From Bin87 sp965243255 (GTDB lineage Bacteria; Chloroflexota; Dehalococcoidia; Lucifugimonadales; UBA3495): 64,000 nucleotides of DNA. Shown in pieces: positions 1 to 8,767 of this stretch; position 1 is the first letter of the stretch, and each line of letters opens with the position of its first letter. The DNA lies in the NCBI GenBank assembly GCA_965243255.1, contig CBDEUH010000004.1, positions 2,604,001 to 2,668,000 on the forward strand, given 5' to 3'. The notes beneath the pieces were generated by a model, which saw nothing but the letters and a program-made list of their open reading frames with translations, was not told the DNA's origin and did no database searches. A program made the translations under genes and the position numbers.

Positions 1-709
1 AGATCTCCCGCTTGGACATCCCCAGTTCCAGGGCGTATCCGATGTGCTCACGCAGTTGCCTCATGTGTCCCCGGCACATCAGCGCCACCAGGATGCACAC
101 CGTCCGCTCCTTGGGCGTCAGGTCGCCCCGCGCCCACACCTCACCGAAGTTGTAGGCCTCGACCAGGGCGGCGGTCTCTGGCGTAAGCTCATGGGCCAGC
201 GTATTCTCCAGGTCAATCTCGGCGTCATCGCCCCAGTTGGCCCGCCGGATTTCTCGGCCCCTTTCTAGCTTTTCTTCCACCGTAGCCAGCCAGTCCGACT
301 CCAGGGGTTCGCGGTCTTCAGCCTGCCATATGGGCTGTTCGTTGATCACCCGCTGAGCCTGCGCCAGAGACGACACGGTCGCGGGTATCCCCGCGTAGAA
401 GATCAGCTGCAGGAATATCCCCTTGACCTTCTGCGGCGACATTCCCAGCGACAGCCCGACCCGGATCTGGTGCTGCAAGCCGAACTCCCACCCGTTGCAG
501 CACTGCGCCGCGATGGTCGCGATGCTGCGCAGCGTCACGTCCAGGCCCGGCACCTGCCAGACGCCGCCCCACATCACCTCCTCCTGCAGCTTCACGTAGT
601 CCGTGCTGATGTCGGGCAGCGCGGCAGTGAGCCGACCCCGCGGCACGTACTGGTCGATGAACGCGTGGAGATTGGCGGCCTTGCGGGCCAGGTCAGCGGC
701 AGTATCCAT
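1..709 (-). CDS. Carboxymuconolactone decarboxylase-like protein, copy 1 (3' end cut by window edge)
   Basis: First of three tandem paralogues of the carboxymuconolactone decarboxylase (CMD)/AhpD superfamily, with two CMD-like halves in one chain. The first half has a tryptophan/glycine-rich MWGGVW stretch, a Cys in AAQCCNGW and a His in QHQIRVGL. The second half has GEVWARGDLTPKER and CRGHMRQL. The reading frame runs off the window before the conserved AQAGWYRGWP ending seen in the other two copies. The ATG at 709 follows a GGTGAG ribosome site. CMD proteins decarboxylate or act as small thiol-dependent reductases; the real substrate cannot be told from sequence. Probably co-transcribed with the next two copies. 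Confidence 0.8.
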   Translation of the reverse strand, partial: MDTAADLARKAANLHAFIDQYVPRGRLTAALPDISTDYVKLQEEVMWGGVWQVPGLDVTLRSIATIAAQCCNGWEFGLQHQIRVGLSLGMSPQKVKGIFLQLIFYAGIPATVSSLAQAQRVINEQPIWQAEDREPLESDWLATVEEKLERGREIRRANWGDDAEIDLENTLAHELTPETAALVEAYNFGEVWARGDLTPKERTVCILVALMCRGHMRQLREHIGYALELGMSKREI

Positions 710-760
710 TTCAACTTCTCACCAAATTGCAACTTGTGCATGCGAGCAATGACGGGACGG

Positions 761-1552
761 TCAGGCACCCCGGGATTCGAACACTTCCATGGCCTGCTCC
801 AGGGCGTCCACCACGTATGGCCACCCCCGGTACCAGCCAGCCTGCGCGAAAACCTCGCAGATCTGCTGCGTATCCAGGCCGGCGTCCAGGGCGTACCCGA
901 GGTGCCGCTTCAGTTGCTTCATGTGACCCCGGCACATCAGCGCGGCCAGGATGCACACCATTCGTTCCTGCGGGTTCAGGTCAGCCCGCCGCCAGACCTC
1001 TCCAAAGTGGTAAGCGTCCACCAACTCCGCCGACTCCGGAACCATACGCCGGGCCAGTGAATTTTCGATCTCCGCGTCGGCCGGTCCTCCCCAATGCTGG
1101 ACACGCACCGCCTTCCCCTGCGACAGCATCTCCTCGATGGAATCCAGCCATTCCGTATCCAGCGGCACGTCGCCGTCCTTCCATTCCTCCCGCTCGTTGA
1201 TCACCTCCTGGGCGATGCGCAGCCCAAAGACGGTGGCCGGCACCCCGGCGTAAAACATCAGCTCAATGAATATCCCCTTGATCTGCTGTGCCGTGATGCC
1301 CACCGTGAGGCCGGTCCGCACCTGGTGCTCCACGCCGAAGTCGTACCCGTTCACGCACTGCGCCGTGATGGTGGCGAAGCTCCGCATCTTGAGGTCCAGC
1401 CCGTCTACCAGCCACACGCCGCCCCACATCAGCTCGTGCTGCACCCGCACGAAATCGGCCAGCACCGGCGTGGGCCGCGCGTAGGGCAGGTGCTGGTCGA
1501 AAAACTGCCGCAGCTTCGCTGACCTTTCCTGGATTTCCTGTACCGTCGTCAT
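761..1552 (-). CDS. Carboxymuconolactone decarboxylase-like protein, copy 2
   Basis: 263-residue protein with the same two-half CMD architecture as its neighbours: MWGGVW, AAQC-equivalent TAQCVNGYDFG, EHQVRTGL, then GEVWRRADLNPQER, CRGHMKQL and AQAGWYRGWP near the C terminus. The ATG at 1552 is chosen because a GGGAG site lies about 8 bases upstream and because homology to copy 3 begins there; the frame is open further upstream but looks non-coding. The gap is 51 bases to copy 1 and 32 bases to copy 3, so an operon is likely. The family assignment is firm, the reaction is unknown. Confidence 0.85.
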   Translation of the reverse strand: MTTVQEIQERSAKLRQFFDQHLPYARPTPVLADFVRVQHELMWGGVWLVDGLDLKMRSFATITAQCVNGYDFGVEHQVRTGLTVGITAQQIKGIFIELMFYAGVPATVFGLRIAQEVINEREEWKDGDVPLDTEWLDSIEEMLSQGKAVRVQHWGGPADAEIENSLARRMVPESAELVDAYHFGEVWRRADLNPQERMVCILAALMCRGHMKQLKRHLGYALDAGLDTQQICEVFAQAGWYRGWPYVVDALEQAMEVFESRGA

Positions 1553-1584
1553 GCTGATCTCCCGCCTGTCCGCCGGACCACGAG

Positions 1585-2367
1585 TCAGTTTTCCGCCTCG
1601 GCGAATACTTCCCGAGCCTGTTCCAGCGCGTCTTCCACGTGGGGCCATCCCCGGTACCAGCCCGCCTGCGCGAACACCTCGCAGATTTCCCGTTGCTCGA
1701 ACCCCATGTTCAGCGCATACCGGATGTAGCGCCGCAGTTGTTTCCAGTGCCCCCGGGCCATCAGCGCGGTCAGCACGCATACCATCCGCTCTTTCGGATC
1801 CAGGTCATCCCGCGCCCACACCTCGCCGTAGTTGTACCCGTCCACGATGTCCGATGCTTCGGGCGTCATTCGCTGCGCCAGCGAATCCTCAATTTCCCGG
1901 TTCGCCTCCTCGCCCCAGAGTTCCCGCCGGATATCGCTGCCCCGCTCCAGCTTGGCCTCCAGGGTCTCCAGCCAGTCCGCCTCCTGCGGGACATCCGCCG
2001 CCTTCCATTCGTGTGACTCGTTGATCACCGTCTGCGCCTGCAGCAGCGCGTGGACTGTCGCCGGAATGCCCGCGTAGAACAACAGTTGGATGAAGATCCC
2101 CTTGATCTGCCGGGGCGTCATTCCCATCGTCAGCCCGACCCGTATCTGGTGCTTCAACCCGAAGTCCCAGCCGTTGACGCACTGGGCCGCAATCGTCGCA
2201 AAACTCCGCAGCTTCAGGTCCAGCTCCGGCCCGTGCCAGATACCGCCCCACATCAGCGGTTCCTGGATATTCCAGTAGTCCGCCGAGATGGATGGAAGAT
2301 CGCTGTTGACGGGAAGGTACGGTTCCAGTTCGTGCGCTCGTCGCGACAAATCATCGGGGGTGGTCAT
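1585..2367 (-). CDS. Carboxymuconolactone decarboxylase-like protein, copy 3 (first in operon)
   Basis: 260 residues, two CMD-like halves. Visible motifs are MWGGIWHGPELD, AAQCVNGWDFG, KHQIRVGLTMG, GEVWARDDLDPKER, ARGHWKQL and AQAGWYRGWP. The ATG at 2367 follows an AGGAGAG ribosome site. This is the promoter-proximal member of the three-gene run, so the array probably arose by local duplication followed by divergence. CMD relatives act in aromatic ring catabolism or as peroxidase-type thiol proteins. Only single cysteines, not a CxxC pair, are seen, which argues against an AhpD-like peroxidase role. Confidence 0.85.
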   Translation of the reverse strand: MTTPDDLSRRAHELEPYLPVNSDLPSISADYWNIQEPLMWGGIWHGPELDLKLRSFATIAAQCVNGWDFGLKHQIRVGLTMGMTPRQIKGIFIQLLFYAGIPATVHALLQAQTVINESHEWKAADVPQEADWLETLEAKLERGSDIRRELWGEEANREIEDSLAQRMTPEASDIVDGYNYGEVWARDDLDPKERMVCVLTALMARGHWKQLRRYIRYALNMGFEQREICEVFAQAGWYRGWPHVEDALEQAREVFAEAEN

Positions 2368-2672
2368 GGAATGTCTCTCCTGGCTAGGCCATGCTCTACG
2401 GCGGCATTCTACCGCACCGCACACGTCGGCGAAACGACTGACCGCCCGAATACCGGGGCCTTTCGATCATCCGGCCAGACCGGGCTGAGGGCATGGTTAG
2501 CGTGCGGGGGCGGGGAGGTCCCAGCGGAGCAGTTCGCGGTAGGGGTCGTTGGATGCGAAAAGTGGATGCCAATAATCGACATGGGGCTGGACACTCGCGG
2601 CCGTACTGGCGGACCGGAGCTCCGTTGGCGATATAATGGCCCCACAGGAGTCAGCAACCGGGAGGTGTCGTT
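2368..2672. other. Divergent intergenic region, 305 bp
   Basis: Non-coding gap between the divergent CMD-like operon and the serine hydrolase gene. Apart from the TATAAT at 2632-2637 and the ribosome site of the downstream gene, I see no hairpin, repeat or short gene in it. Confidence 0.6.
2632..2637 (+). promoter_or_regulatory. -10 element for the serine hydrolase gene
   Basis: A perfect TATAAT lies 35 bases before the ATG at 2673. No convincing -35 hexamer is present at 16-18 bases upstream. The gene also has a GGGAGG ribosome site. Confidence 0.5.
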
Positions 2673-3827
2673 ATGGCAGACAGCCAGAACAGGATCGTGC
2701 AAGACGCAATTGACGTCGCCATCGGGGAGCGCGGCGAGATCGGAGTCCAGGTCGCGGCCTACCTGGACGGCGAGTTGGCCATTGACCAGTGGGGCGGACT
2801 CGCCGATGAAACCACCGGCCAGGAGGTCGACGGCGACACCCTCTTCCCGGTCTTTTCCAACATCAAGGCGGTGACGGCGACCGCGCTCCACATCCAGGCC
2901 GAGCGGGGACTGGTGGATTACTATCAGCCGGTGGCGAAATATTGGCCCGAATTCGGGAAGTACGGCAAGGACAAGGGCACGGTTTTCGATGCGCTGACGC
3001 ACCGCATCGGAGTTCCCCTGATGCCGGTGGGGGTCACTCCCGAGCTGATGTGCGACTGGGACTGGATGGTGGGGCAGCTGGCTGAGATGCACCCGCTCTT
3101 TGAGCCCGGCACCCGCAGCGGCTACATGGCCTACACCTTCGGCTGGGTGGTTGGCGAGGTGGTGCGCCGCACCGACTCGAAGCAGCGGCCCTTCGGACAG
3201 TTCATACAGGACGAAATCTGCGAACCTCTGGGCATCACCGATCTGTGGGCGGGCATTCCGTCCGAGGTCGAGCCACGGGTGGCCAGGCTGACCAATATCC
3301 CGCCGCTTCCTCCCGGCGCTCCGGGCTTGCCTCCGGACTCCCTGCGGTTCCGGGCCACTCCGCCCGAGGTTGGGACGACCCAGGAGGTGTTCGGCCGCTC
3401 CGACGTGCGCCAGGCGTGTATCCCCGGTGCACAGGGCATCATGAACGCGCGGAGCCAGGCCCGCTTCTACGCCATGCTGGCAAACGGCGGAGAGCTGGAC
3501 GGCGTGCGGCTGCTCTCCGAGGCCCGGGTCCGCACGTTCCATATCCCCCGCCCGCCCAGCGATTACGATCCGGTTCACGGCAGACCCCATCATGGAACCA
3601 TCGGAGGTTTCCATTTCGCCGGCAGTCCCGGCATGGGCGCCATGGGCGGCAACCCGCTGGCTTTCGGGCATAACGGCGCCGGCGGCTCTTTGGGTTGGGC
3701 AGATCCTCAGCGCCGACTGGCGGTGGCAATCCACCACAACCGCATGGTGGCGCACGGGCCGCCCGAGGAAAGCCCGCTGACTCCCATCGGTGCGGCGGTG
3801 CGCAAGGCCCTGGGGATACCAGAATAA
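2673..3827 (+). CDS. Serine hydrolase, beta-lactamase/EstB-like family
   Basis: 384-residue member of the class C beta-lactamase-like serine hydrolases (esterases and peptidases more often than true beta-lactamases). The catalytic SxxK tetrad is S62-N-I-K65. The third motif is a His-Asn-Gly at about 333-335, in GHNGAGG, replacing KTG as in many esterases. The expected YxN motif appears as Y154-T-F156, with Phe in place of Asn. The stretch ALTHRIGVP matches the family's LLTHTAGLP landmark. No signal peptide is visible, so it is probably cytoplasmic. The ATG at 2673 has a GGGAGG site. Substrate unknown; an ester or amide of a catabolic intermediate is plausible from context. Confidence 0.85.
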   Translation: MADSQNRIVQDAIDVAIGERGEIGVQVAAYLDGELAIDQWGGLADETTGQEVDGDTLFPVFSNIKAVTATALHIQAERGLVDYYQPVAKYWPEFGKYGKDKGTVFDALTHRIGVPLMPVGVTPELMCDWDWMVGQLAEMHPLFEPGTRSGYMAYTFGWVVGEVVRRTDSKQRPFGQFIQDEICEPLGITDLWAGIPSEVEPRVARLTNIPPLPPGAPGLPPDSLRFRATPPEVGTTQEVFGRSDVRQACIPGAQGIMNARSQARFYAMLANGGELDGVRLLSEARVRTFHIPRPPSDYDPVHGRPHHGTIGGFHFAGSPGMGAMGGNPLAFGHNGAGGSLGWADPQRRLAVAIHHNRMVAHGPPEESPLTPIGAAVRKALGIPE

Positions 3828-3855
3828 GGTATGTATGGCCCTTGCGGGTCTGGGA

Positions 3856-4890
3856 TCAGTCCAGAACCCTGACCAACTTCTGCATCGAGCGAAGCTCGCG
3901 GGGCGGGTCCATGTGCCGGCCGTAGTCGGTCCAGGATACCTCCGCCACGTACAGGTCTCCCTGAGAGTCGATGGCGATGCCATGGGGCGAATAGAACCGC
4001 CCTGACTGGTCGCCGTAGCTCTCGCGCCCGACCCGGGCCAGCACCTTGCCCCTGGTGTTCATCACCGTCACGCGAGGCCCGAGATCGGTGCCAATGTCGT
4101 TGGTGCCAATCCCGCAGAAGTACTCGCCGATGTAGATCAGTTCCTTGCCCGAGCGGTCATCGATGCAGATTGCGGCGGCGCGGGAAAGGTTGCCCCACTG
4201 GGTCTCATACTTCCCGTCGGAGCTGAAAACCTGGATCCGATGATTCTCGCGGTCGGCGATGTACACCCAGCCGTCCTTGTCCACGATGACGTTGTGGACG
4301 ATGTTAAACTGGCCGTCGCCGGTGCCCGATTCGCCCCAGGAAAAGAGGAGCCTGCCGTCGGGCGTGTACTTATGCACCCTGGCGTTGGAATAGCCGTCGG
4401 CCACGTAAAACTCGCCGCTGCGCTCGTCGAAGGCCACATGGGCGGGAACGCAGAACGGGTCTCCGCTCATGCGTGGGCTGGGCTGGTGGGGCGTGCCCCA
4501 GGTCATCAGCAGCTTGCCGTCGGGGGTGAACTGCCGCACCGTGCTGTCTCCGTTGTCCACGCAGAATACGGTGCCGTCTGGCGCGATGGTCACGCCGTGC
4601 GGGTTGGTGAACACACCTTCGCCCCAGGAGCGCAGCAGGTTGCCATCCGTGTCGAAAACGAGCATCGGTATCGTACCGCGATTGAAGACGTACACCTGGT
4701 CGTTGGAGTCCACCGCCACGGAGGTGCCCTCTTTGTAGACGCACCCATCGGGAAGTTGGCCCCAGTTTTCGCCCGAGACCCGGTAGTGGAAACCGTTCTC
4801 GCCGATCACCACGGGCCCGCCGGCGCCCCCTGCGACCCCGTGACCCTCGGTACGCAGGCCGTATTCCCAGTCCTGTCCCTTATCGACCAT
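3856..4890 (-). CDS. NHL-repeat beta-propeller protein
   Basis: 344 residues built from about six repeats of roughly 45-50 residues with the NHL/YWTD-type pattern: NPHGVTIAPDGTVFCVDNG, NVIVDKDGWVYIADRENHRI and SPHGIAIDSQGDLYVAE, each followed by VFxxDG and SWG. This predicts a six-bladed propeller as in peptidyl-hydroxyglycine lyases and TRIM NHL domains. No secretion signal is seen. The ATG at 4890 has a strong AGGAGGT site. Convergent with the serine hydrolase (28-base gap) and divergent from the FAD oxidoreductase. Function unknown; lactonase-like or binding roles are both possible. Confidence 0.85.
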   Translation of the reverse strand: MVDKGQDWEYGLRTEGHGVAGGAGGPVVIGENGFHYRVSGENWGQLPDGCVYKEGTSVAVDSNDQVYVFNRGTIPMLVFDTDGNLLRSWGEGVFTNPHGVTIAPDGTVFCVDNGDSTVRQFTPDGKLLMTWGTPHQPSPRMSGDPFCVPAHVAFDERSGEFYVADGYSNARVHKYTPDGRLLFSWGESGTGDGQFNIVHNVIVDKDGWVYIADRENHRIQVFSSDGKYETQWGNLSRAAAICIDDRSGKELIYIGEYFCGIGTNDIGTDLGPRVTVMNTRGKVLARVGRESYGDQSGRFYSPHGIAIDSQGDLYVAEVSWTDYGRHMDPPRELRSMQKLVRVLD

Positions 4891-4938
4891 CCCGTTGACC
4901 TCCTGGAGTATGCGTGGGCCGTCGAAGCGGCATAGGGG

Positions 4939-4944
4939 AATATA
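4939..4944 (-). promoter_or_regulatory. -10 element for the NHL protein gene
   Basis: TATATT on the minus strand, 48 bases before the ATG at 4890. No clear -35. It faces away from the TATAAT at 5014-5019 in the same divergent region. Confidence 0.4.
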
Positions 4945-5013
4945 TCACGGGCTCATCCAAGCATCGGGCCAGTATTCAGGAACTTCCCGGTGGCGGCGCT
5001 CGCCGGTAGGACA

Positions 5014-5019
5014 TATAAT
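5014..5019 (+). promoter_or_regulatory. -10 element for the FAD oxidoreductase gene
   Basis: TATAAT on the plus strand, 64 bases before the ATG at 5084, with no recognisable -35. Confidence 0.45.
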
Positions 5020-5083
5020 CGGGAACGGTGAGATCGACGCGAGTAACTACGGCGACGCCGAAAGCGGGCAGGGGGACAGTCAG

Positions 5084-6484
5084 ATGGCAGACGTGAAATT
5101 TTCGACCCTTGCCGGCGATTACACCGTGGTAGGCCACGGGTCGGTGGAAGCCTTTCGGAGCAGCCTGCATGGGGAGTCCCTGCTGCCGGGAGACCACGGC
5201 TACGACAGCGCCCGACAGGTGTACAACGCCATGGTCGACAAACGCCCTGCCCTCATCGCCAGGTGCAGCGGGACGGCCGACGTGATCAGCTCGGTGAACT
5301 TCGCCAGGGACAACGACCTGCTGATTTCGGTGCGCGGCGGCGGCCACAATTTCCCTGGCAACAGTGTCTGCGAGGACGGGTTGATGATCGACCTCTCCGT
5401 GATGACCGGTGTCCGCGTTGATCCCGCGGCGAAAACGGTCCGCGCCCAGGGCGGGACCAAATGGGGAGCCTTTGACCACGAGACCCAGGCCTTCGGCCTG
5501 GCCGCGCCGGGAGGCACCGACCCCGACACCGGCATCGCCGGCCTCACGCTGGGCGGCGGCATCGGTTGGCTGTCCGGCAGCCACGGTCTCAGTTGCGACA
5601 ACCTGATCTCCGCCGACGTGGTGACATCCGACGGCAGGGTGCTCACCGCCAACGCCGACGAGAACCCCGACCTGCTGTGGGGCCTGCGCGGCGGGGGCGG
5701 CAATTTCGGCGTCGTAACCTCCCTCGAGTACCGTTTGCATCCGGTCGGTCCCTCGGTGCTGGCGGGCTACCTGGTCTATCCCTACGCCAAGGCCAGGGAG
5801 TTGTTCGCCCTGGTCGGCGAGTTCACCGCCAACATGCCCGACGAGATGAACATCATCGTCTTCCTGGGGATCCTACCGGACGGCGGGGACAAAGTCTGCC
5901 GGATTCTCCTCTGCTACTACGGAGCCATCGACGAGGGCGAGCGCGTCATTCGGCCACTCCGGAAGTTCGGCCCGCCGTTGTCGGACGACATCCGGCCCAT
6001 GTCATACGCCGAGGCCCAGGCGCTGGCGATGGCTCCACAGGGGCGGCAGAACTACCTCAAATCCCATTTCATGAGCCAGGTGCGCGATGAAGCGGTGGAC
6101 ATCAATCTCGACTATTTTGACCGGATAACCTCCCCGCTCTCCAGCGTCCTTTTCCAATATCTCGGCAACGCCACCCAACGCGTGCCGGCCAACGAGACCG
6201 CATTCGGACACCGGGGAGCCCTGTGCGAATGGGCCACCAATGCGGTCTTCCTGGACCCGGGAGAATCCGAAATCCACATCCGGTGGGTCAGGGAGTTCGC
6301 ATTGGCGCTGTCGCCGTTTTCATCAGGGCCGTACATCAACCAGGTGGGCGCCGAGGCGGAAGAGGGCGCGGCCGAGATCCAGGCGGCCTTCGGGGAAAAC
6401 TTCGAGAAACTGGCCGGCCTCAAGCAGCGCTATGATCCCACCAACATGTTCAGCCACAACCACAACATCAGGCCCCGGATGTAG
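5084..6484 (+). CDS. FAD-binding oxidoreductase, berberine-bridge-enzyme-like
   Basis: 466 residues with an N-terminal FAD_binding_4 domain and a C-terminal BBE segment. SVRGGGHNFPGN near 83-94 contains His88, the position that carries the 8-alpha FAD link in this family. The region APGGTDPDTGIAGLTLGGG lacks the Cys that makes FAD bicovalent in true berberine bridge enzymes, so attachment is probably through His only. LLWGLRGGGGNFGVV is the usual nucleotide-binding stretch, and RYDPTNMFSHNHNI near the end is the BBE signature. Members oxidise sugars, alcohols or aromatic alkaloids. The ATG at 5084 was preferred over upstream in-frame codons because family homology begins there. Confidence 0.88.
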   Translation: MADVKFSTLAGDYTVVGHGSVEAFRSSLHGESLLPGDHGYDSARQVYNAMVDKRPALIARCSGTADVISSVNFARDNDLLISVRGGGHNFPGNSVCEDGLMIDLSVMTGVRVDPAAKTVRAQGGTKWGAFDHETQAFGLAAPGGTDPDTGIAGLTLGGGIGWLSGSHGLSCDNLISADVVTSDGRVLTANADENPDLLWGLRGGGGNFGVVTSLEYRLHPVGPSVLAGYLVYPYAKARELFALVGEFTANMPDEMNIIVFLGILPDGGDKVCRILLCYYGAIDEGERVIRPLRKFGPPLSDDIRPMSYAEAQALAMAPQGRQNYLKSHFMSQVRDEAVDINLDYFDRITSPLSSVLFQYLGNATQRVPANETAFGHRGALCEWATNAVFLDPGESEIHIRWVREFALALSPFSSGPYINQVGAEAEEGAAEIQAAFGENFEKLAGLKQRYDPTNMFSHNHNIRPRM

Positions 6485-6523
6485 GATCTCGATGCATGCG
6501 GTTGCGGCTCGGTTTTGAGACGT

Positions 6524-7891
6524 TCAGCCTCGCAGCAGGTCCGCAAGCCCGCTCACCGGTTCCCCCTCTTCCAGCGAATTCAGGCGCGTGAGGACTTCCG
6601 CCGTCGCCGATTCGGATAGTAACTCCGACGCGCAGTCCTGGAACTTCTCGCGGATGTCCTCCATCGTCACGCCGCGCAGGGCTCCGCTGTTGGCGCGGTG
6701 GGCCTGCTGCCGGAGTGTGCTGCCGTCCCTCAGTTGCACCTCAACCTGGTGGTAGCCTTCGGTCCAGCTGGGTTGGCCCTCGTTGCCCGGGATGCGGCGC
6801 ATGTCGATGCGTGGAAACAGCGCCTGGGCTTCGGGACGCATCACCTGATCATCGGTGAAGGATTGCAAGCCGACCCGTTGGTCCAGCAGGGCGGCTGCCA
6901 GGCAATACTGCATGCTGAACTTGCCCTCCAACGACGACAGCGGGCGCGAGTGAATCAACGAGCGCGGAGGATCGAAGTCCACCATCACGTCGATCCGGTC
7001 TACCGCCGCCGGGTCGATGGCAGACTGGGACAGCAAGTCGAACGTGGCGTCCAGCGCCAGGTGTGCGCTGCCGCAGCAGGGGTATTTCTTGATCTCGATG
7101 CCCGAGTCCATCAGGTAGCATTTGTTCCCCAGGTTCTGCGCCACCTGATCGCTGTCGAAACCCTGTCCCCCCGAGAAGGCTCGAATGAACCCGAACCGCC
7201 CTTCCAGCGCATCGTCGCTGGCGGTGAAACCGTCGCGCACCAGCTTGGCCGCCACGACCCCAGCCCGCGCGGCGTCTCCGGCGTGGAAAGGCTTAGTCAT
7301 GGTGCCGAAGTTCTGCCGCAGTCCCGAGGCCTGGGAAGCCGCCAGTGAGACGGCCATTGCCGCTTGTTCCGCGTCCAACCCCATGATCCTGCTGGCCGCC
7401 GCCGCCGACCCTACGGCGCCAAGGGGTCCGGTGGGATGCCATCCCAGGTCATCGTAGTAGGCTTCGCTCAACGCCTCACCCACGGCGCACGCGACCTCGA
7501 AGCCGGACATATAGCCCAGCAGCATATCCTTGCCGGACGCGCCGGACTCCTCTGCCACCGCCAAGGCTGCGGGCAGCAGGACGGTGGTGGGATGGGTCTT
7601 GGTGATCTGGGTGATGTCATCGTAGTCCAGGGCGTGGCCCATGGCGCCGTTGACGAGGGCGGCGTTGGCCGCCGAGGTCCTGAATCCCCGGCCCACCACG
7701 CTGGCGGTGGGAGAGGCGCTCTCGGCCGCAACGTAACGGCAGAGGATGTCCGACAGGGATTCCCGGGAGCCGGCCAGCATGCACGCCAGGCAGTCCATGA
7801 TCGCTCCCTTGGCCGCTTCAATGGCATCGGGCGGGAAGTCCTCAATGTCGGTGGCGGTGACGTATTCGGCAATCCGCTCGGTGATGTTCAT
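6524..7891 (-). CDS. MmgE/PrpD family protein
   Basis: 455 residues matching the MmgE/PrpD fold of 2-methylcitrate dehydratase and cis-aconitate decarboxylase relatives. Visible landmarks are DCLACMLAGS near the N terminus, NGAMGHALDYDD, ETHPTTVLLPA-like KTHPTTVLLPAALA, MTKPFHAGDAARAGV and KKYPCCGSAHLALDA. The last two contain the His and Lys/Pro/Cys residues lining the active site in this family. Its ATG at 7891 has a GGAGG site. It stands alone in its strand block, with no methylcitrate cycle genes nearby, so it is more likely a dehydratase or decarboxylase of another dicarboxylate. Confidence 0.88.
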   Translation of the reverse strand: MNITERIAEYVTATDIEDFPPDAIEAAKGAIMDCLACMLAGSRESLSDILCRYVAAESASPTASVVGRGFRTSAANAALVNGAMGHALDYDDITQITKTHPTTVLLPAALAVAEESGASGKDMLLGYMSGFEVACAVGEALSEAYYDDLGWHPTGPLGAVGSAAAASRIMGLDAEQAAMAVSLAASQASGLRQNFGTMTKPFHAGDAARAGVVAAKLVRDGFTASDDALEGRFGFIRAFSGGQGFDSDQVAQNLGNKCYLMDSGIEIKKYPCCGSAHLALDATFDLLSQSAIDPAAVDRIDVMVDFDPPRSLIHSRPLSSLEGKFSMQYCLAAALLDQRVGLQSFTDDQVMRPEAQALFPRIDMRRIPGNEGQPSWTEGYHQVEVQLRDGSTLRQQAHRANSGALRGVTMEDIREKFQDCASELLSESATAEVLTRLNSLEEGEPVSGLADLLRG

Positions 7892-8211
7892 GGATAACCT
7901 CCTGCCGGGTGGGGCAAGCCGCGTTGCTGTCGTGTGCTTGGTCGTGACTCGAATGTATGCCTTTTTGAGGCAGTGTCAAGTGGCTGGGGGCGCACATCCG
8001 GCGGCAGCAGGCAGAGAGCCTGGACAGGGGCCGAACCGTCGCGTGGGACGGCGCACCGGGGATCAAGGCGTCCGGCGCGACCTTGATCGGCATGGTGTCC
8101 GGTGGCGTTCTGTGCCTCGCATCGCCAACTTGACTGTCGAAAGCGGCCCATCCTGGCAATCAACATTCTCGCCGCGTTATTCAGCACCCTGATAGGCTGA
8201 ATATCAGCACT
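7892..8211. other. Intergenic region, 320 bp, no gene recognised
   Basis: Separates the MmgE/PrpD gene from the recombinase remnant. In the remnant's reading frame it is open only back to about 8134 (a TGA lies at 8131-8133), and the translated stretch does not resemble a recombinase. I see no RNA gene or clear hairpin. Confidence 0.5.
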
Positions 8212-8767
8212 ATGCAAGACGACGGGTGGTACAGTTTTCCTCCGCCCGAACTGGGCTATCGGGCCGCCCGCGCGGTGATGGATGGCATCAGGGAATATCT
8301 CCAAACCGGCGGCGGAGACCACGGTAAGGAAATCGAGCAACTGCGGAGTTCGATCAACAAGTCCAATCAAGAGGAGCGCAGGCTGATTGCGCTCTACGCC
8401 AATGGAGCGTTTGACGAAGATATGCTGGATGACCAGATCGCCCTCATCAAGAAATCCCGGACGTCATGGGAAAAGGATTTGGCCGAACTGGAGCAACAGC
8501 GAGCGATCCACAAAGACCTGCAATCTATGGAGAAGCGGGTGTAGGAGTTCTACAGATTGCTCCGAGAAGGACTCGCGACCGAAAGTTTCGAGGGCAAGCG
8601 GGCGGCCATGAGTGCCTTTGATGTGGTGATCTTGGCATCGAAAGACCACGTCACCTTGACGGTTGGGGTGGACCCAATCGTCTCTACCATTGAACATACA
8701 TCGGCATTACCACGTGGACGTAGCGGTCGGAGTCGGCGGGGCGGAAGACGCCGGGGCTGGACGAGTT
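8212..8767 (+). pseudogene. Remnant of a large serine recombinase (C-terminal coiled-coil part)
   Basis: The frame from 8212 encodes a 110-residue helical segment rich in Glu, Arg and Lys (EERRLIALYANGAFDEDML, WEKDLAELEQQ), the pattern of the coiled-coil arm in large serine recombinases. A TAG at 8542-8544 interrupts it. The same frame then continues with EFYRLLREGLATESFEGKR, the expected next element (family pattern: sfe.KR..l..l...v). The catalytic resolvase domain, the recombinase domain and the zinc ribbon are missing upstream. The tail after about 8690 runs into the 3' end of dnaN on the other strand and is no longer meaningful. Probably the last trace of an integrated mobile element. 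Confidence 0.65.

Noticed and set aside
2409..3983. A 524-codon minus-strand open frame opposite the serine hydrolase
   Set aside because: Same reason: it mirrors a real gene, and its codon pattern is that of a shadow frame.
8542..8544. TAG read through as pyrrolysine
   Set aside because: The surrounding gene lacks its catalytic part, so decay explains the stop better.
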